Below are positions 16,469 through 25,886 of a stretch of DNA of 64,000 nucleotides, piece after piece (the first letter of the stretch is position 1; every line of letters begins with the position of its first letter). The DNA comes from an uncultured Cohaesibacter sp. (GTDB taxonomy: Bacteria > Pseudomonadota > Alphaproteobacteria > Rhizobiales > Cohaesibacteraceae): positions 529,501-593,500 of the forward strand of contig NZ_OY759869.1 of NCBI RefSeq assembly GCF_963662805.1, written 5' to 3'. A program made the position numbers and the translations under genes. The notes under the pieces are model-generated. The model worked only from the letters and a program-made list of their open reading frames with translations. It searched no databases and was not told where the DNA came from.

Positions 16469-18769
16469 ATGGCCAATCGTGATGCGGGTTCAATCAGCGT
16501 TCGCCTGTCGGTCAAGGATCAGGACACTGTACGCCGGGCTCTTCAGAAGTTTGGCAAAGAGGGAGAGACCGCCCTTAAAAAGATCGATGCTGCCGGTAAG
16601 CCGGCAAGCAAGGGGTTGAAGGCCGTTAGCGCTGCTTCGCAGGATCTGAAGTCTTCGGCCGAGGGGCTCAATTCCCGCCTCGGCGTGACAGGCGGTATTC
16701 TGCGCTCCCTCGGTCCAGCCGGGCTTGCTGCTGGTGCCGCGATGGGCGCCCTGCTGGTCACCATGGAGTCCTTGCGTCGTGCCGGTGTCGCCGCTGCGGA
16801 GAGCCTCGCCGCGTTGAATGGCGAGGCTCAGGTGGCTGGCCTCGATGTAGAGTCCTATCAGGAATTCGAATATGTCGCGGCAAAACTGTCCATCAGTCAG
16901 GATGCCCTGGTTGACGGGTTCAAGGAATTGCAGCTGCGGGCGCAGGAATTTGCGCAGCGCGGCGCGGGGACTGCGAAGGAGTCTTTCGAGGAGCTCGGTT
17001 ACACTCAGGACGCGATGAGGGAGAAGCTCAAGGACACGCCGGCGCTGTTTCTGGAAATCATCGACAAGGTCGGTAAGCTCGACAAGGCGGCCCAGATTTT
17101 TTCGCTCGACGAGATTTTTGGGGGCACGGCTGCGGAGCATCTGGTGAAGATGGTCAATGCCGGCACGGACTCCATGCGGGACATGATCTCGGAGGCCAGA
17201 TCTCTGGGCGTGGTGATTGATGAGCATATCGTGCAATCCGGGGCAGATGCCACGCGGCAGTTCAAGACCCTGCAGACCGTCATTGATCGCAATCTGGATC
17301 AGGCTCTGGTTGATCTCGCCCCACTGGCGATATCGGTTGCCGAGGCTTTTGCCTTTGTTGCGCGGCAGGTTCGAGAGCTCATTGATGGAATTCGTGACTT
17401 GGAGGCGCAGAGCACGAGCTCCTTAAAAAGCCAGATGAGCAGCAATACGGCAAGGCAGGCCGAGTTGGAGGCTCAGATTGGTCGTGGCCAGTCACGTCTC
17501 GAGCAGGGTGGGACCGCGCAGAACAAGCGCCGATTGTCGGCTCAGCTTTCCAGATTGCAGAGCGAGCGGGATGATCTGATCGCGCAAAATAAAGAAATTG
17601 AGAAAGTTTTGAATTCTCGCCAGAAGCCAGCATCCAGCGCGCCGACGGAATTGCCGGGCGAGTCTCAGGATCTGGTCGACAAGAGGAAACGGTTTCTCGA
17701 TAGTATCTATCGCAATCATCTGGCCGCTACCAATCAGCGGGTCAAGCTGATCGAGATGGAGCGCGACAAGCAACTTGAGGCGCTGGATCAACAGGGGCTC
17801 GGGGCCGAGGAGTATGCGCGCGTCAAGGAGCAGATCCTCGGCACGGCTTCTGCCAAGATTGCGGCTCTTCATGAAAAAGAGACTGCGTCATCCAGCAAGC
17901 TGAACGAGGCCCAGCGTGAGGGTATGCGGATCATTGAAGCAACCCGTACACCTATGGAGCAATATGCGGCGACAGTTGCTCAGCTGGACGCTCTCCTCGC
18001 AAAAGGCACGATCACTCAGCAGGCTTACAACCGAGCCCTTGCCGAGGCGAATGACGAGCTGCTCGACGAGAGCAAATCGGGGATGGCAGGGGCCTTGCGA
18101 GGGCTCAATCAGTATGCGGATGAAGCCACGAACGCAGGGGCCCAGATCGAGGATGCCTTGTCGTCTGCCTTTGGCGGGCTAGAGGATATTCTGGTTGATT
18201 TTGCAACGACTGGAAAGCTGTCTGCCAAGGATATGGTGGACTCTATGCTGGCCGATTTCACCCGACTGACTGTCCGCCAGACCATAACAGGTCCTCTGGC
18301 TGCCGCCTTCTCCGGTGTGTTGGGCGGCGGTGGCGGCTTTCTTGCGGGGATTTTGCATTCGGGTGGGATGGTCGGTCAAGGGTCTAGCGTCTCGCGAGCC
18401 GTCAACCCGGCCGTGTTCGCCGGTGCGCCGCGGTTCCACGGCGGCGGCAAGGTGTCGGACGGTCTGCGTCCAGGTGAGCGGGCGATCATTGCCGAGGACG
18501 ATGAGCGGATCCTTACCCGAGCGCAGCAGCGCTCCACGGCTGACACACTCCGCTCGCTTTCGTCCATAGCGGGTCAACAGCAGAGCGGTGGCCGGCAAAG
18601 GGTTGAGGTTGTCGTGACGGCGGATCGGGATGGCATGAATGCCTACATTGCCAACACGGTCGAGGAAAAGTCGACAAATATCACGGCGGCTGCCATGCAG
18701 CAGACGAAGGCGTCGACAATTGAGACGATCGAGAAAAAGCAGAGCCGGGCTAAGCGGCGGGGATTCTGA
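16469..18769 (+). CDS. Tail tape measure protein
   Basis: 766 aa. The N-terminal ~130 residues are long helices with a Gly/Ala-rich hydrophobic segment (LRSLGPAGLAAGAAMGALLVT). A central coiled coil follows (RQAELEAQIGRGQSRLEQGG, LQSERDDLIAQNKEI). The end has the typical tape-measure C-terminus: FTRLTVRQTITGPLAAAFSG, FHSGG-like LHSGGMVGQG, GLRPGERAIIAEDDERILT. It sets tail length and is ejected ahead of DNA. Its position after the chaperone genes agrees. No frameshift is seen here. Confidence 0.9.
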   Translation: MANRDAGSISVRLSVKDQDTVRRALQKFGKEGETALKKIDAAGKPASKGLKAVSAASQDLKSSAEGLNSRLGVTGGILRSLGPAGLAAGAAMGALLVTMESLRRAGVAAAESLAALNGEAQVAGLDVESYQEFEYVAAKLSISQDALVDGFKELQLRAQEFAQRGAGTAKESFEELGYTQDAMREKLKDTPALFLEIIDKVGKLDKAAQIFSLDEIFGGTAAEHLVKMVNAGTDSMRDMISEARSLGVVIDEHIVQSGADATRQFKTLQTVIDRNLDQALVDLAPLAISVAEAFAFVARQVRELIDGIRDLEAQSTSSLKSQMSSNTARQAELEAQIGRGQSRLEQGGTAQNKRRLSAQLSRLQSERDDLIAQNKEIEKVLNSRQKPASSAPTELPGESQDLVDKRKRFLDSIYRNHLAATNQRVKLIEMERDKQLEALDQQGLGAEEYARVKEQILGTASAKIAALHEKETASSSKLNEAQREGMRIIEATRTPMEQYAATVAQLDALLAKGTITQQAYNRALAEANDELLDESKSGMAGALRGLNQYADEATNAGAQIEDALSSAFGGLEDILVDFATTGKLSAKDMVDSMLADFTRLTVRQTITGPLAAAFSGVLGGGGGFLAGILHSGGMVGQGSSVSRAVNPAVFAGAPRFHGGGKVSDGLRPGERAIIAEDDERILTRAQQRSTADTLRSLSSIAGQQQSGGRQRVEVVVTADRDGMNAYIANTVEEKSTNITAAAMQQTKASTIETIEKKQSRAKRRGF

Positions 18770-18771
18770 AC

Positions 18772-19494
18772 ATGAGAATGGTTGACGCCCCTGTTGGGCT
18801 TGGCATTTCCCGGTTTGAGCGTGTCGGCGGAGATACGCTAATCGGTCAAACCTCAAGCCTCGAAAGCTCTGTGCAGAATTCGGTCGACCCGTTTTCGAAT
18901 TGGGTTTTCAAGATCGACTTCAAGCGGATGCAGGGTGGCGAGGTGCGGGCGTTCGAGGAATGGCGGGATGCACTCGCGGCCGGGGCCAATTGCACCCGGC
19001 TGCAGTTCTTTGATCCGCATGAGCCCAGCAACGCCGAGTTGGGCCTTGAGGCGGGAAACTATACCCAGTGGACAAGCGGGCTACCGTGGACACATGGAAA
19101 AGGCTGGCGCCGTGGCCGTCCTCTTTGCTCGGTGGTCAAGGCAGCGGACTATGATGGCTCTGTTGTTACCCTCGATATTTCCAACTGGACCAACAAGGAT
19201 ACGGGCCGAGTTCATCTTCCTGCATGGTTTGGCATTATCGGTCATTTCGCCGTCTACAAGGTGACCGGGAGGGATATCGCTGGCAATATCGCCCGCCTTC
19301 ACATCCGCCCGCCGCTGAGAGAAAAGATCACGCCTTTCAATTTCGCGACGATGCGCCCGACGATCTGCGTCAAGCTGATCGGGGACAAGGGCTCTACGGG
19401 CTATTACGAAGGGCACTATTATGTTGCCCCGTCCCTGACCGTGCAAGAGGTGCTTCATGAGCATGTCGTGACCGATGTTGTCGAGGGATTCTAA
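18772..19494 (+). CDS. Minor tail protein (distal tail)
   Basis: 240 aa with beta-rich composition and several Trp/Gly motifs (WTSGLPWTHGKGWRRG, VHLPAWFGIIGHFAVYKV). It lies between tape measure and a DUF2163-like gene, the place of the distal tail protein in alphaproteobacterial siphophages and gene transfer agents. It should form the ring joining tube and tip. The family name is not certain. The stop overlaps the next ATG (TAATGG). Confidence 0.6.
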   Translation: MRMVDAPVGLGISRFERVGGDTLIGQTSSLESSVQNSVDPFSNWVFKIDFKRMQGGEVRAFEEWRDALAAGANCTRLQFFDPHEPSNAELGLEAGNYTQWTSGLPWTHGKGWRRGRPLCSVVKAADYDGSVVTLDISNWTNKDTGRVHLPAWFGIIGHFAVYKVTGRDIAGNIARLHIRPPLREKITPFNFATMRPTICVKLIGDKGSTGYYEGHYYVAPSLTVQEVLHEHVVTDVVEGF

Positions 19495-20081
19495 TGGCTG
19501 AGGTTGGCGTCTATGATGAAGATATGATCGATCTCGCCAGACGTCGGTCAATCTGCAAACGCCTGTTTCTCCGGTTCGACTTTGACGACGGGAATCAGGT
19601 GCGCCGCTACAATTATGGTCCCGGCACTCGCATCATTGACGGGGTGAAGTGGCAAGGCTTTACCGGCCCGGATCAGCTTTCGCTGGTGAATATCGAGAGT
19701 GTGACCGACACCAGCGTCGATGCGCCCACGGCAGTCGAGATAACCCTCAATGCTCTTGATGCGGCTTTTCTGAAGTCGATCCGGCAGAATATCGATGTCG
19801 TTTATGGTGCGTCTGCCGAGCTGTTCAAGCAATATTATGACGTGAACAGCTATCAGCCCGTCGGGCCTTTCAAGAGCCTGTTTCAAGGTTTCTGCGGAAA
19901 GCCGGGTTTTCGTCGCACGGCGAAAGGCCTTTGCACTATGACCCTGACAATCGACAGCTTCCTCCTAGCTCGGAATTTCCCCCCAGGTGGGCGGGTCAAC
20001 GACGCATGGCAGAAGCGACTGTTTACCGGCGATCGAGGATGTGAGCTTGTCGGGTCGCCATCGAACGAATTCTATCGGTGA
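19494..20081 (+). CDS. DUF2163-like distal tail protein
   Basis: 195 aa, beta-rich, ending in a small Cys-containing segment (RLFTGDRGCELVGSP). Order and content (tape measure, distal tail, this gene, a DUF6950-like gene, hub) follow the tail-tip operon of alphaproteobacterial siphophages. It probably forms part of the tail-tip hub. Confidence 0.55.
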   Translation: MAEVGVYDEDMIDLARRRSICKRLFLRFDFDDGNQVRRYNYGPGTRIIDGVKWQGFTGPDQLSLVNIESVTDTSVDAPTAVEITLNALDAAFLKSIRQNIDVVYGASAELFKQYYDVNSYQPVGPFKSLFQGFCGKPGFRRTAKGLCTMTLTIDSFLLARNFPPGGRVNDAWQKRLFTGDRGCELVGSPSNEFYR

Positions 20082-20085
20082 TGTC

Positions 20086-20484
20086 ATGGACAGACTGGCG
20101 GATTTTATCCGCCGCTCGGCCGGTGAAGAATGGGTCGAGCGGTGGTCGGATTGTGGCCCGTGGCAACTGAGATGGGTGGAGCTGGTGACCGGCCGAACCA
20201 CTTCCTTGCCGCCCTATCATGACCGGGAGACCATGCTCGCCATGGTCAAGGCTCATGGAGGGCTTACCGCGCTGGTCGGAGAAATCTGTGAGGTGCTGGG
20301 TCTCTATGAGACGCTCACGCCCAAGCGCGGAGATATTGGCGTTGTTGCTCATCGCTGCGCGGTTGGCGGTGAGGCGGGCGCGATTTTTCTTGGTCAGAAA
20401 TGGGTTGTACGGATCCGCCAGCAAGGGCGAGCGATCAACGCGACCTGCAACGTGAAAATGGTTCGGGCCTGGAGGGTCGAATGA
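20086..20484 (+). CDS. DUF6950-like tail-tip protein
   Basis: 132 aa, starting at ATGGACAGACTG five bases after the previous stop. It has the start pattern MDRLADFIRRSAGEEW and the strand set KRGDIGVVAH, GAIFLGQKWVVRI typical of the small protein that sits where NlpC/P60-like gpK proteins occur in other tail-tip operons. No complete Cys-His catalytic pair is evident, so enzymatic activity is unlikely or lost. It ends with a four-base ATGA overlap with the hub gene. Confidence 0.6.
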   Translation: MDRLADFIRRSAGEEWVERWSDCGPWQLRWVELVTGRTTSLPPYHDRETMLAMVKAHGGLTALVGEICEVLGLYETLTPKRGDIGVVAHRCAVGGEAGAIFLGQKWVVRIRQQGRAINATCNVKMVRAWRVE

Positions 20485-22706
20485 TCCGTGCTGGTGATGA
20501 TATTTATGGCATCCATGGTCTCGAGTCTGGTTTCGAGCGCGATGCCATGATGAGAAACATTCCGCGCAAGGGGTTTGATCCCTTGTCGCAGTTTCTCATT
20601 GCAACCTTGACCACGACGCTTGTCAATGCGCTTCCCGGTGCAGTGGCCTCGATCGGGGTTGGCGGACTGACTGCGGTGTCGCAGGCCCTTGTTGCCGGCG
20701 CGGCCCTTGGTGGGGCTGCCTATGCGTCCTCGGCTTTTGCCGATACTCGCGGTCCTTCGGTCAATCCGGCTGCTGCTCAGACGACATACGAAACAGAAGA
20801 TGGGCCGTTCAATATTGTTCTGGGGCGCGGCCGCGTAAACGGGGTTTATGGACTTCGCACCTCAACCGGCCTTGATACCTTTCGGCTCCTCTATCAATCA
20901 AAAGCGTGGGGCAACGGCATAGACGGGATCGAGGAAATCTATGTCAATGATCGTGTCGTCGCATTTGATAACAGAGGTGTTGTCCTGTCGCCTCCCTACT
21001 CGTGGGGGGATGGCGCAAACTACATGCGGTTTTATTTCAAGGACGGGCAGGAAAGCCAGACCGCATTCGATGTGCTTCGTGATGCCTTTCCTGATGACTG
21101 GACTGCCGATCATCGCGGGCGCGGTCTTTCTGCCATCGTCACAAAATACACCTCTCCGGGCATGGCAAGCGGGCGCTATATCCGCGTCTGGCCACAACGG
21201 TACCCAGAAATCGGGTCGCTGATCAGAGGTCCGGGGATTTTTGATCCGCGCGATATCGGGCAATCTTTTGCCGACAAGTCGAGCTGGAAATGGACCGACA
21301 ATGGTCTGCTTAACGTTTTGGCGGTGATGACCTTGCCGAAGCAGTATGGCGGCTGGGGGATGGATATCAACGAGTTCGACCTCGACGATATCAAGCTGGA
21401 GGCTGACAAGGCCGATACGCCGGTTTCCTCGCTGTCCGGCTCCGAGGTCTTGTCGAAATGTTCCGGGGTTTTTCAGACCAACATTGCGAACGGGAACACG
21501 CTTTCTGATCTTTTGCTGTCAACGGGTGTGCAGCCTGTTCGCCTCACCAACGGCAAACGAAGCCTGCGTCTGGTGGTCGACAATCCCAACCCAACGATTT
21601 CGCTTTTTCAGCGGGATGTCATTGATTTCGTCTGGCCGCAAGGCGAACTGATCGACGATACCAACAAACTGGAGCTTTGGTTTCTTTCGCCAGAGAGAAA
21701 CTGGAAAATGGCGCAGCTTGATATCGATGACAAGTCTTGGGCGTCTGATGCCCAGAGCATCAATCGAACAGACGAGCGGATCACGAAACTGGAATTGCAA
21801 TTTTGTCCGCAGCCCAGACAGGCGCAAGTGATTGCGCGCCGGCATTTCAGAAACCTGCGGGCTCCCAAAGTCTCACTGGTCACTCAAGAGATTGGCGGAT
21901 GTGCGATGGGTCGGTCTGCGGCCTCTCTTGTCGGCATGTCGGATCTGACCGGTGAGGATGGTGATCAGACGGTCCTGATCGGGCCGGTGACAGAAGACTT
22001 TGCCAATGGCTCAGTTTCGGTGCCTGTCACTCTCATCGATGAACTCGATGACTGGTCACCTGCAGAGCATGAAGTTCCTGCTCCTGTCGCGTTGGCCGAT
22101 GTGCAGTTTTCCGGTTCGATCGGGATTCCGTCGATCCTCGGGGCGGTCAAGATTGTCAATATCTCCGGAGGAAAGGAACTTCGCTTCCGGTGGTCCGATG
22201 TGGAGGATGCTTATGGATATGAAGCCGACATCAGGTTGGTTACGGCAGACATTCCCGGCAACTATGAACGGTTGACCGAGGATGTTTCGCATCGGTTTGC
22301 CTATGGTGGCGATGTCGAGATCGGCGAGCGTTACTACTGCATGGTCAGAGCTTTTTCGTCTGATTATGAAGCTGGAGACTTCTCGGACATCAAGGATGTA
22401 ACGCTGGCATATGACACCGCCGCACCGACCGGTTGCACGATCAGTTTGGATCTCACCAGTGATCCGTCTCCGGTCTACCCAGACTCGGAGCGCATATACA
22501 CCTTAACCGCGCAATCAAGCGACATGAACATCAGCCGGATCGATGTGGGAGAGGGGTTTGTCTACGTCAGACCTTATGAGGTCGTGACCCGAACCATTAC
22601 TGTAACGACAACGGATCCCGGGGGCTCCACCACATGGAATCCGCCGCCAACTGGTGTGGTGAAATTCTCCAATTCCACAGGTCAGTTGACCGAAATTAGC
22701 TATTAA
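20481..22706 (+). CDS. Tail hub / host-specificity protein, J-like
   Basis: 741 aa from ATGATCCGTGCT (overlapping the previous stop). The N-terminal ~120 residues hold a Gly/Ala-rich hydrophobic helix (VGGLTAVSQALVAGAALGGA), which is common in J-like hub proteins. This is followed by the conserved RGRVNGVYGLRTS and EIYVNDRVVAFDNRG hub strands. Residues ~565-650 look like a fibronectin type III domain (KELRFRWSDVEDAYGYE). It should form the central tail tip and carry or anchor receptor-binding parts. Tail-spike gene follows after 28 bp. Confidence 0.8.
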   Translation: MIRAGDDIYGIHGLESGFERDAMMRNIPRKGFDPLSQFLIATLTTTLVNALPGAVASIGVGGLTAVSQALVAGAALGGAAYASSAFADTRGPSVNPAAAQTTYETEDGPFNIVLGRGRVNGVYGLRTSTGLDTFRLLYQSKAWGNGIDGIEEIYVNDRVVAFDNRGVVLSPPYSWGDGANYMRFYFKDGQESQTAFDVLRDAFPDDWTADHRGRGLSAIVTKYTSPGMASGRYIRVWPQRYPEIGSLIRGPGIFDPRDIGQSFADKSSWKWTDNGLLNVLAVMTLPKQYGGWGMDINEFDLDDIKLEADKADTPVSSLSGSEVLSKCSGVFQTNIANGNTLSDLLLSTGVQPVRLTNGKRSLRLVVDNPNPTISLFQRDVIDFVWPQGELIDDTNKLELWFLSPERNWKMAQLDIDDKSWASDAQSINRTDERITKLELQFCPQPRQAQVIARRHFRNLRAPKVSLVTQEIGGCAMGRSAASLVGMSDLTGEDGDQTVLIGPVTEDFANGSVSVPVTLIDELDDWSPAEHEVPAPVALADVQFSGSIGIPSILGAVKIVNISGGKELRFRWSDVEDAYGYEADIRLVTADIPGNYERLTEDVSHRFAYGGDVEIGERYYCMVRAFSSDYEAGDFSDIKDVTLAYDTAAPTGCTISLDLTSDPSPVYPDSERIYTLTAQSSDMNISRIDVGEGFVYVRPYEVVTRTITVTTTDPGGSTTWNPPPTGVVKFSNSTGQLTEISY

Positions 22707-22734
22707 TCCCCTTCAAAAATGAGAGAGATCTGAG

Positions 22735-25467
22735 ATGGTTGGTTTGCCAATATCGCCTCGGGAAGCGCTTGAGCCCTATAATGCGAGTGGTCAGGCTCGC
22801 GAAATAGATGCCGGTGAGTTGCAGGCAATCCTGATGATGCTTGCCACCACAATCAGTGACGGCTCGATCTGGGTGGAAACAGAGGCTGAGCTGCAGACTA
22901 TCACGCCTGCTGCTGGTAAATATCCGGGCGGGCGCGTCACGAAGGATCCTGATCCCGAGAAGAATGGTGACTGGGTCTATCGTCATGATCTTGAGCAATG
23001 GGTCTGGGTATCCGGTTTCCCGGACACCATGGCTCGTCTGATCAACGTTGGCGGAACTGGTGACAATATCACGGCTGATCTTGCCACCAGTATCAATCCT
23101 GCCATTGTCACGACCATTCTTTTTACGCCGATTGCCAACAATCCCGGTCCGGTGGAACTCGAAATTGGCACAGCTGATCCTGTCAGCATCCTTTCTCCCA
23201 CCGGCACTCCCTTGGGCGAAAACGCGCTGATTGCTGGCGTGCCGACGTGGCTGTCGCCTGATGGTGACAACTGGCGGATTGCCTTCCCGTCCAACATGGT
23301 TGCCCAGGTGCAAACTTATCTGGCAGCAGCTTTGGTTGCTCAAGAGGGGGCGGAAACGGCGCAAGGCATTGCAGTTTCGGCCGCTGCTTCCGCAGCTGAC
23401 AAGGTAAGTAAATCCGGCGATACGATGACCGGGGCTCTTGTCCTCTCAGGTGATCCTACGGATGATCTGCATCCGGTAACGCTGCAGTTTTTCAATGCGA
23501 ATTCAGGCGCAGGATCCGTCACAGGCGGCGGGTCCATCTACGTGAGCAAATCCGAGCTTGAAGCAGCGGAGGTCGCGGCGGCAACCAAAACGGTGCAAGT
23601 TGCATTTGCGGTGAAGAATGGTTCAATCGCCGGGATGTTTGAGCGTGTTGACAGCGAGCCTTCCCACTTGGCAAAAATTCGGTCTACTGATCGTTTTATC
23701 AGTGATGGCTCGCCAGATGCGACCAACGGCGGCTGGTGGGAAAACAAGAACATTGAAGTAATCCCGCAATTTTGCGGCTGTTCCATAGGCGAAGAAACCG
23801 TCGACGACACAGCCGCGATACAGGGGTGTTATGATCTCGGAAGGACCGTGTTCGTTCCAACGCCTGTTACTGCTTACAAGATCACCGGGACGCTTATTCT
23901 CAAGACGCAGGGGCAAATCATCCGTTTCGAGAATATGCGGGAAACGTTGATCAGGAACTCGACGACAAGCGCCCCCTTGCTGTACGTCGGCGACCCCAAC
24001 GCCGTGGACGGATACGCTCAGGCTGTCGAGTTGATTAACGCCAACCTCGAGGGTAACGCCCTCACGACTTCCGGCTTTACGATTTGGGGCAAAGAAGCGG
24101 TTAACGCCGAGACGGGTGTGAGTTGGAACTCTTCTTCCCGGAACTGCACGATCAAAAACCTCAACGTTAACGAGGTGGGCGCTGGCAAGGCTATCCGTAT
24201 TTATTCGTGGGAAAACAGCTTTATCGGAACGAGGCTATATTCAAACAACTATCAGGGCATTTTGGCCGAGTGGGAAGCTCAAGCCAATGCATTCTTCGAC
24301 ACTTATATCACCGACTGCGATCAGGAGAGTATCATCCTCGGGTCAAACGGTATTTGCCGCTTGAACACGTTCGTCAAAACGGTTGCGCAACAGTCTGGCG
24401 GGACGAACGGGTGCATCGACATCGACGGCGAGAACAACTCTTTTGATGGCCTTTACTCCGAGGCCAACAATAGCAAGTCTTCGCCATGCTTCGTATATGT
24501 CCAAAGCGCTGCGACGACAACGAACATCGAGAACCTAACGCACTTGTCAGGGGGTGCAATTGTCATCAAGGACGATGGCAACAACACCAAAATGAAAAAC
24601 ATCCTGTCTAATTCCAACCTGACCGCTGCGATTGTCAAGCTTGAGACGAACAGCTCTAAAGCCGTTTTGGAAAACATCGACCATGCTATCGGAACGACGG
24701 TTCCCGACATCATTTGGGACAACTCAACCGACCAGAACGCCACGTTGATCGGGTCGCGCACCGGGTTTTCAACCGGTTTCGTCCAGGACACTTACCACGC
24801 TTCAGACGCAACCGGTTCCGGGTGCATTCTGAACGATGATGGGTCTGCGGACTTTGCTCGAAACAACGGTGTTGTGCTGTTCCTCAACCGACAAGGGTCT
24901 GACGGAGCTGTAGCTTACATAAATCAGGCAGGCAGCAACGAGGGGCAAATTACTGTGTCTGGCACTACGGTGTCATATGTCGGCGGCCATCTGGCTAGGT
25001 TTTTCCAGTTCAAAGGCCGTAAACCAAAGAAAATCTACAAAGGTACCGTCATGTCGAACACGGATGAAATGTGTTCATGGACGGTGAAGCGCAAAAACCC
25101 GAAAAACCGAAAGAAACTGATTGAGGTCACAGAAGACAACGAGCAGCTAAACAAGCTCGAAGTCTCTGCTGAAGCAGGAGACACAAACGTCGCAGGCCTC
25201 TATGTGGCAGAGGCTTTCGACAAAGATGGGCCAATGGATCACTTGCTGGCAATGACTGGTGACTTTGTCGTCAGAGTTCAGACAGGCGTTCATATCGCGC
25301 GCGGTGACTTGCTCGAAAGCGCTGGTGACGGCACGGCACGTCCTCAAACTGGCGATTTGGCAGGCGTCGTACAGTCCGGGACGATCGCTAAAATCACCTC
25401 AGCAACACCTACAAGGACCGATCCAGACGGCATGATTGTTTATCCATGCGTCGTTATGGGTTGCTGA
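22735..25467 (+). CDS. Tail fibre/spike with right-handed beta-helix
   Basis: 910 aa. The N-terminal ~270 residues are a virion-anchoring fibre part (ISPREALEPYNASGQAREID, then KSGDTMTGALVLSGDPTDDLHPVTLQ, a common fibre repeat). Residues ~355-690 show the Asn/Gly-rich rung pattern of a pectate-lyase-like beta-helix (TIKNLNVNEVG, NSFDGLYSEANN), suggesting polysaccharide binding or cleavage. The C-terminal ~140 residues (TDEMCSWTVKRKNPKN ... GDFVVRVQTGVHIARGDLL) resemble removable fibre chaperone or autoprotease tips. It probably determines which surface glycan the phage binds. A strong terminator follows. Confidence 0.82.
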   Translation: MVGLPISPREALEPYNASGQAREIDAGELQAILMMLATTISDGSIWVETEAELQTITPAAGKYPGGRVTKDPDPEKNGDWVYRHDLEQWVWVSGFPDTMARLINVGGTGDNITADLATSINPAIVTTILFTPIANNPGPVELEIGTADPVSILSPTGTPLGENALIAGVPTWLSPDGDNWRIAFPSNMVAQVQTYLAAALVAQEGAETAQGIAVSAAASAADKVSKSGDTMTGALVLSGDPTDDLHPVTLQFFNANSGAGSVTGGGSIYVSKSELEAAEVAAATKTVQVAFAVKNGSIAGMFERVDSEPSHLAKIRSTDRFISDGSPDATNGGWWENKNIEVIPQFCGCSIGEETVDDTAAIQGCYDLGRTVFVPTPVTAYKITGTLILKTQGQIIRFENMRETLIRNSTTSAPLLYVGDPNAVDGYAQAVELINANLEGNALTTSGFTIWGKEAVNAETGVSWNSSSRNCTIKNLNVNEVGAGKAIRIYSWENSFIGTRLYSNNYQGILAEWEAQANAFFDTYITDCDQESIILGSNGICRLNTFVKTVAQQSGGTNGCIDIDGENNSFDGLYSEANNSKSSPCFVYVQSAATTTNIENLTHLSGGAIVIKDDGNNTKMKNILSNSNLTAAIVKLETNSSKAVLENIDHAIGTTVPDIIWDNSTDQNATLIGSRTGFSTGFVQDTYHASDATGSGCILNDDGSADFARNNGVVLFLNRQGSDGAVAYINQAGSNEGQITVSGTTVSYVGGHLARFFQFKGRKPKKIYKGTVMSNTDEMCSWTVKRKNPKNRKKLIEVTEDNEQLNKLEVSAEAGDTNVAGLYVAEAFDKDGPMDHLLAMTGDFVVRVQTGVHIARGDLLESAGDGTARPQTGDLAGVVQSGTIAKITSATPTRTDPDGMIVYPCVVMGC

Positions 25468-25488
25468 GTTTGAGTTTTGATCGTTGAT

Positions 25489-25519
25489 GGCCGCCACAAA
25501 GAAACTGTGGCGGCCTTTT
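25489..25519 (+). terminator. Terminator after the tail spike gene
   Basis: GGCCGCCACA (25489-25498) pairs perfectly with TGTGGCGGCC (25506-25515), followed by TTTTCTTT. It ends the long morphogenesis transcript. Confidence 0.85.
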
Positions 25520-25562
25520 CTTTCATCTCACTTCATCAGTCGGCAGTTACGCCGCCTTGTCT
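25512..25562 (+). repeat. 51-bp direct repeat, copy A
   Basis: It is 48/51 identical to 26808-26858, including 33 identical bases at its start and the shared end GCCGCCTTGTCT. The two copies bracket the broken NlpC-like gene, a fibre remnant and the sulfotransferase. The end of this copy contains a small hairpin (CGGC...GCCG). Confidence 0.9.
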
Positions 25563-25575
25563 TGTGGGGGGGCAC

Positions 25576-25701
25576 ATGATCACCTTAGCATTTTATCGCG
25601 GGCGGGGGCGGTTATTTGATCGGCTCGTCCGCCTCTGGGCGCGCTCGGCTTATAGCCACGTTGAATTGGTTGAGCGGCTCGTTGGAAACATTCGACTATG
25701 A
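25576..25701 (+). pseudogene. Truncated NlpC/P60-like phage protein (N-terminal fragment)
   Basis: From ATG 25576 the frame gives MITLAFYRGRGRLFDRLVRL followed by WARSAYSHVELVE, the characteristic beginning of small phage proteins with a papain-like or NlpC/P60-like fold (the SHVE His region). The similarity stops after about 34 residues and the frame ends at 41 aa; the catalytic parts that should follow are missing. A GGGGGG ribosome site is still present. It is probably a remnant cut by recombination when the next segment was acquired. Confidence 0.5.
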
Positions 25702-25885
25702 AACCAACGGCAGCGCAAGAAAATATAGCTTCCCTGACAGGCTTGTTATTCCCGTGATGACATCGATCGCTCGTGATGCCTTGTCAAACCCAGAAAATGG
25801 CGAGGTAATCATCAACCCGACAATGGGTAGGATGGAATTCTACCAAGCGGGTGTGTGGCGTTACATGTCGTACACCAATGTTTAG
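25688..25885 (+). pseudogene. 3' remnant of a different tail fibre gene
   Basis: The frame ending at TAG 25885 reads GSARKYSFPDRLVIPVM, then TSIARDALSNPENGEVIINP and MEFYQAGVWRYMSY. The pattern (V.TS.AR.AL..PE.G..IIN...G.ME.Y..G.WR) is the common last repeat of phage fibre proteins. No start or upstream fibre domain is present; its 5' side is joined to the broken NlpC-like gene. It reads as a leftover end of an exchanged fibre cassette. Confidence 0.55.
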
Positions 25886-25886
25886 T

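Noticed and set aside
6267..22706. Gene transfer agent instead of a phage
   Set aside because: Some tail-tip genes are GTA-like, but the Nu1/gpA terminase, integrase, own replication module and lysis genes show a temperate phage.
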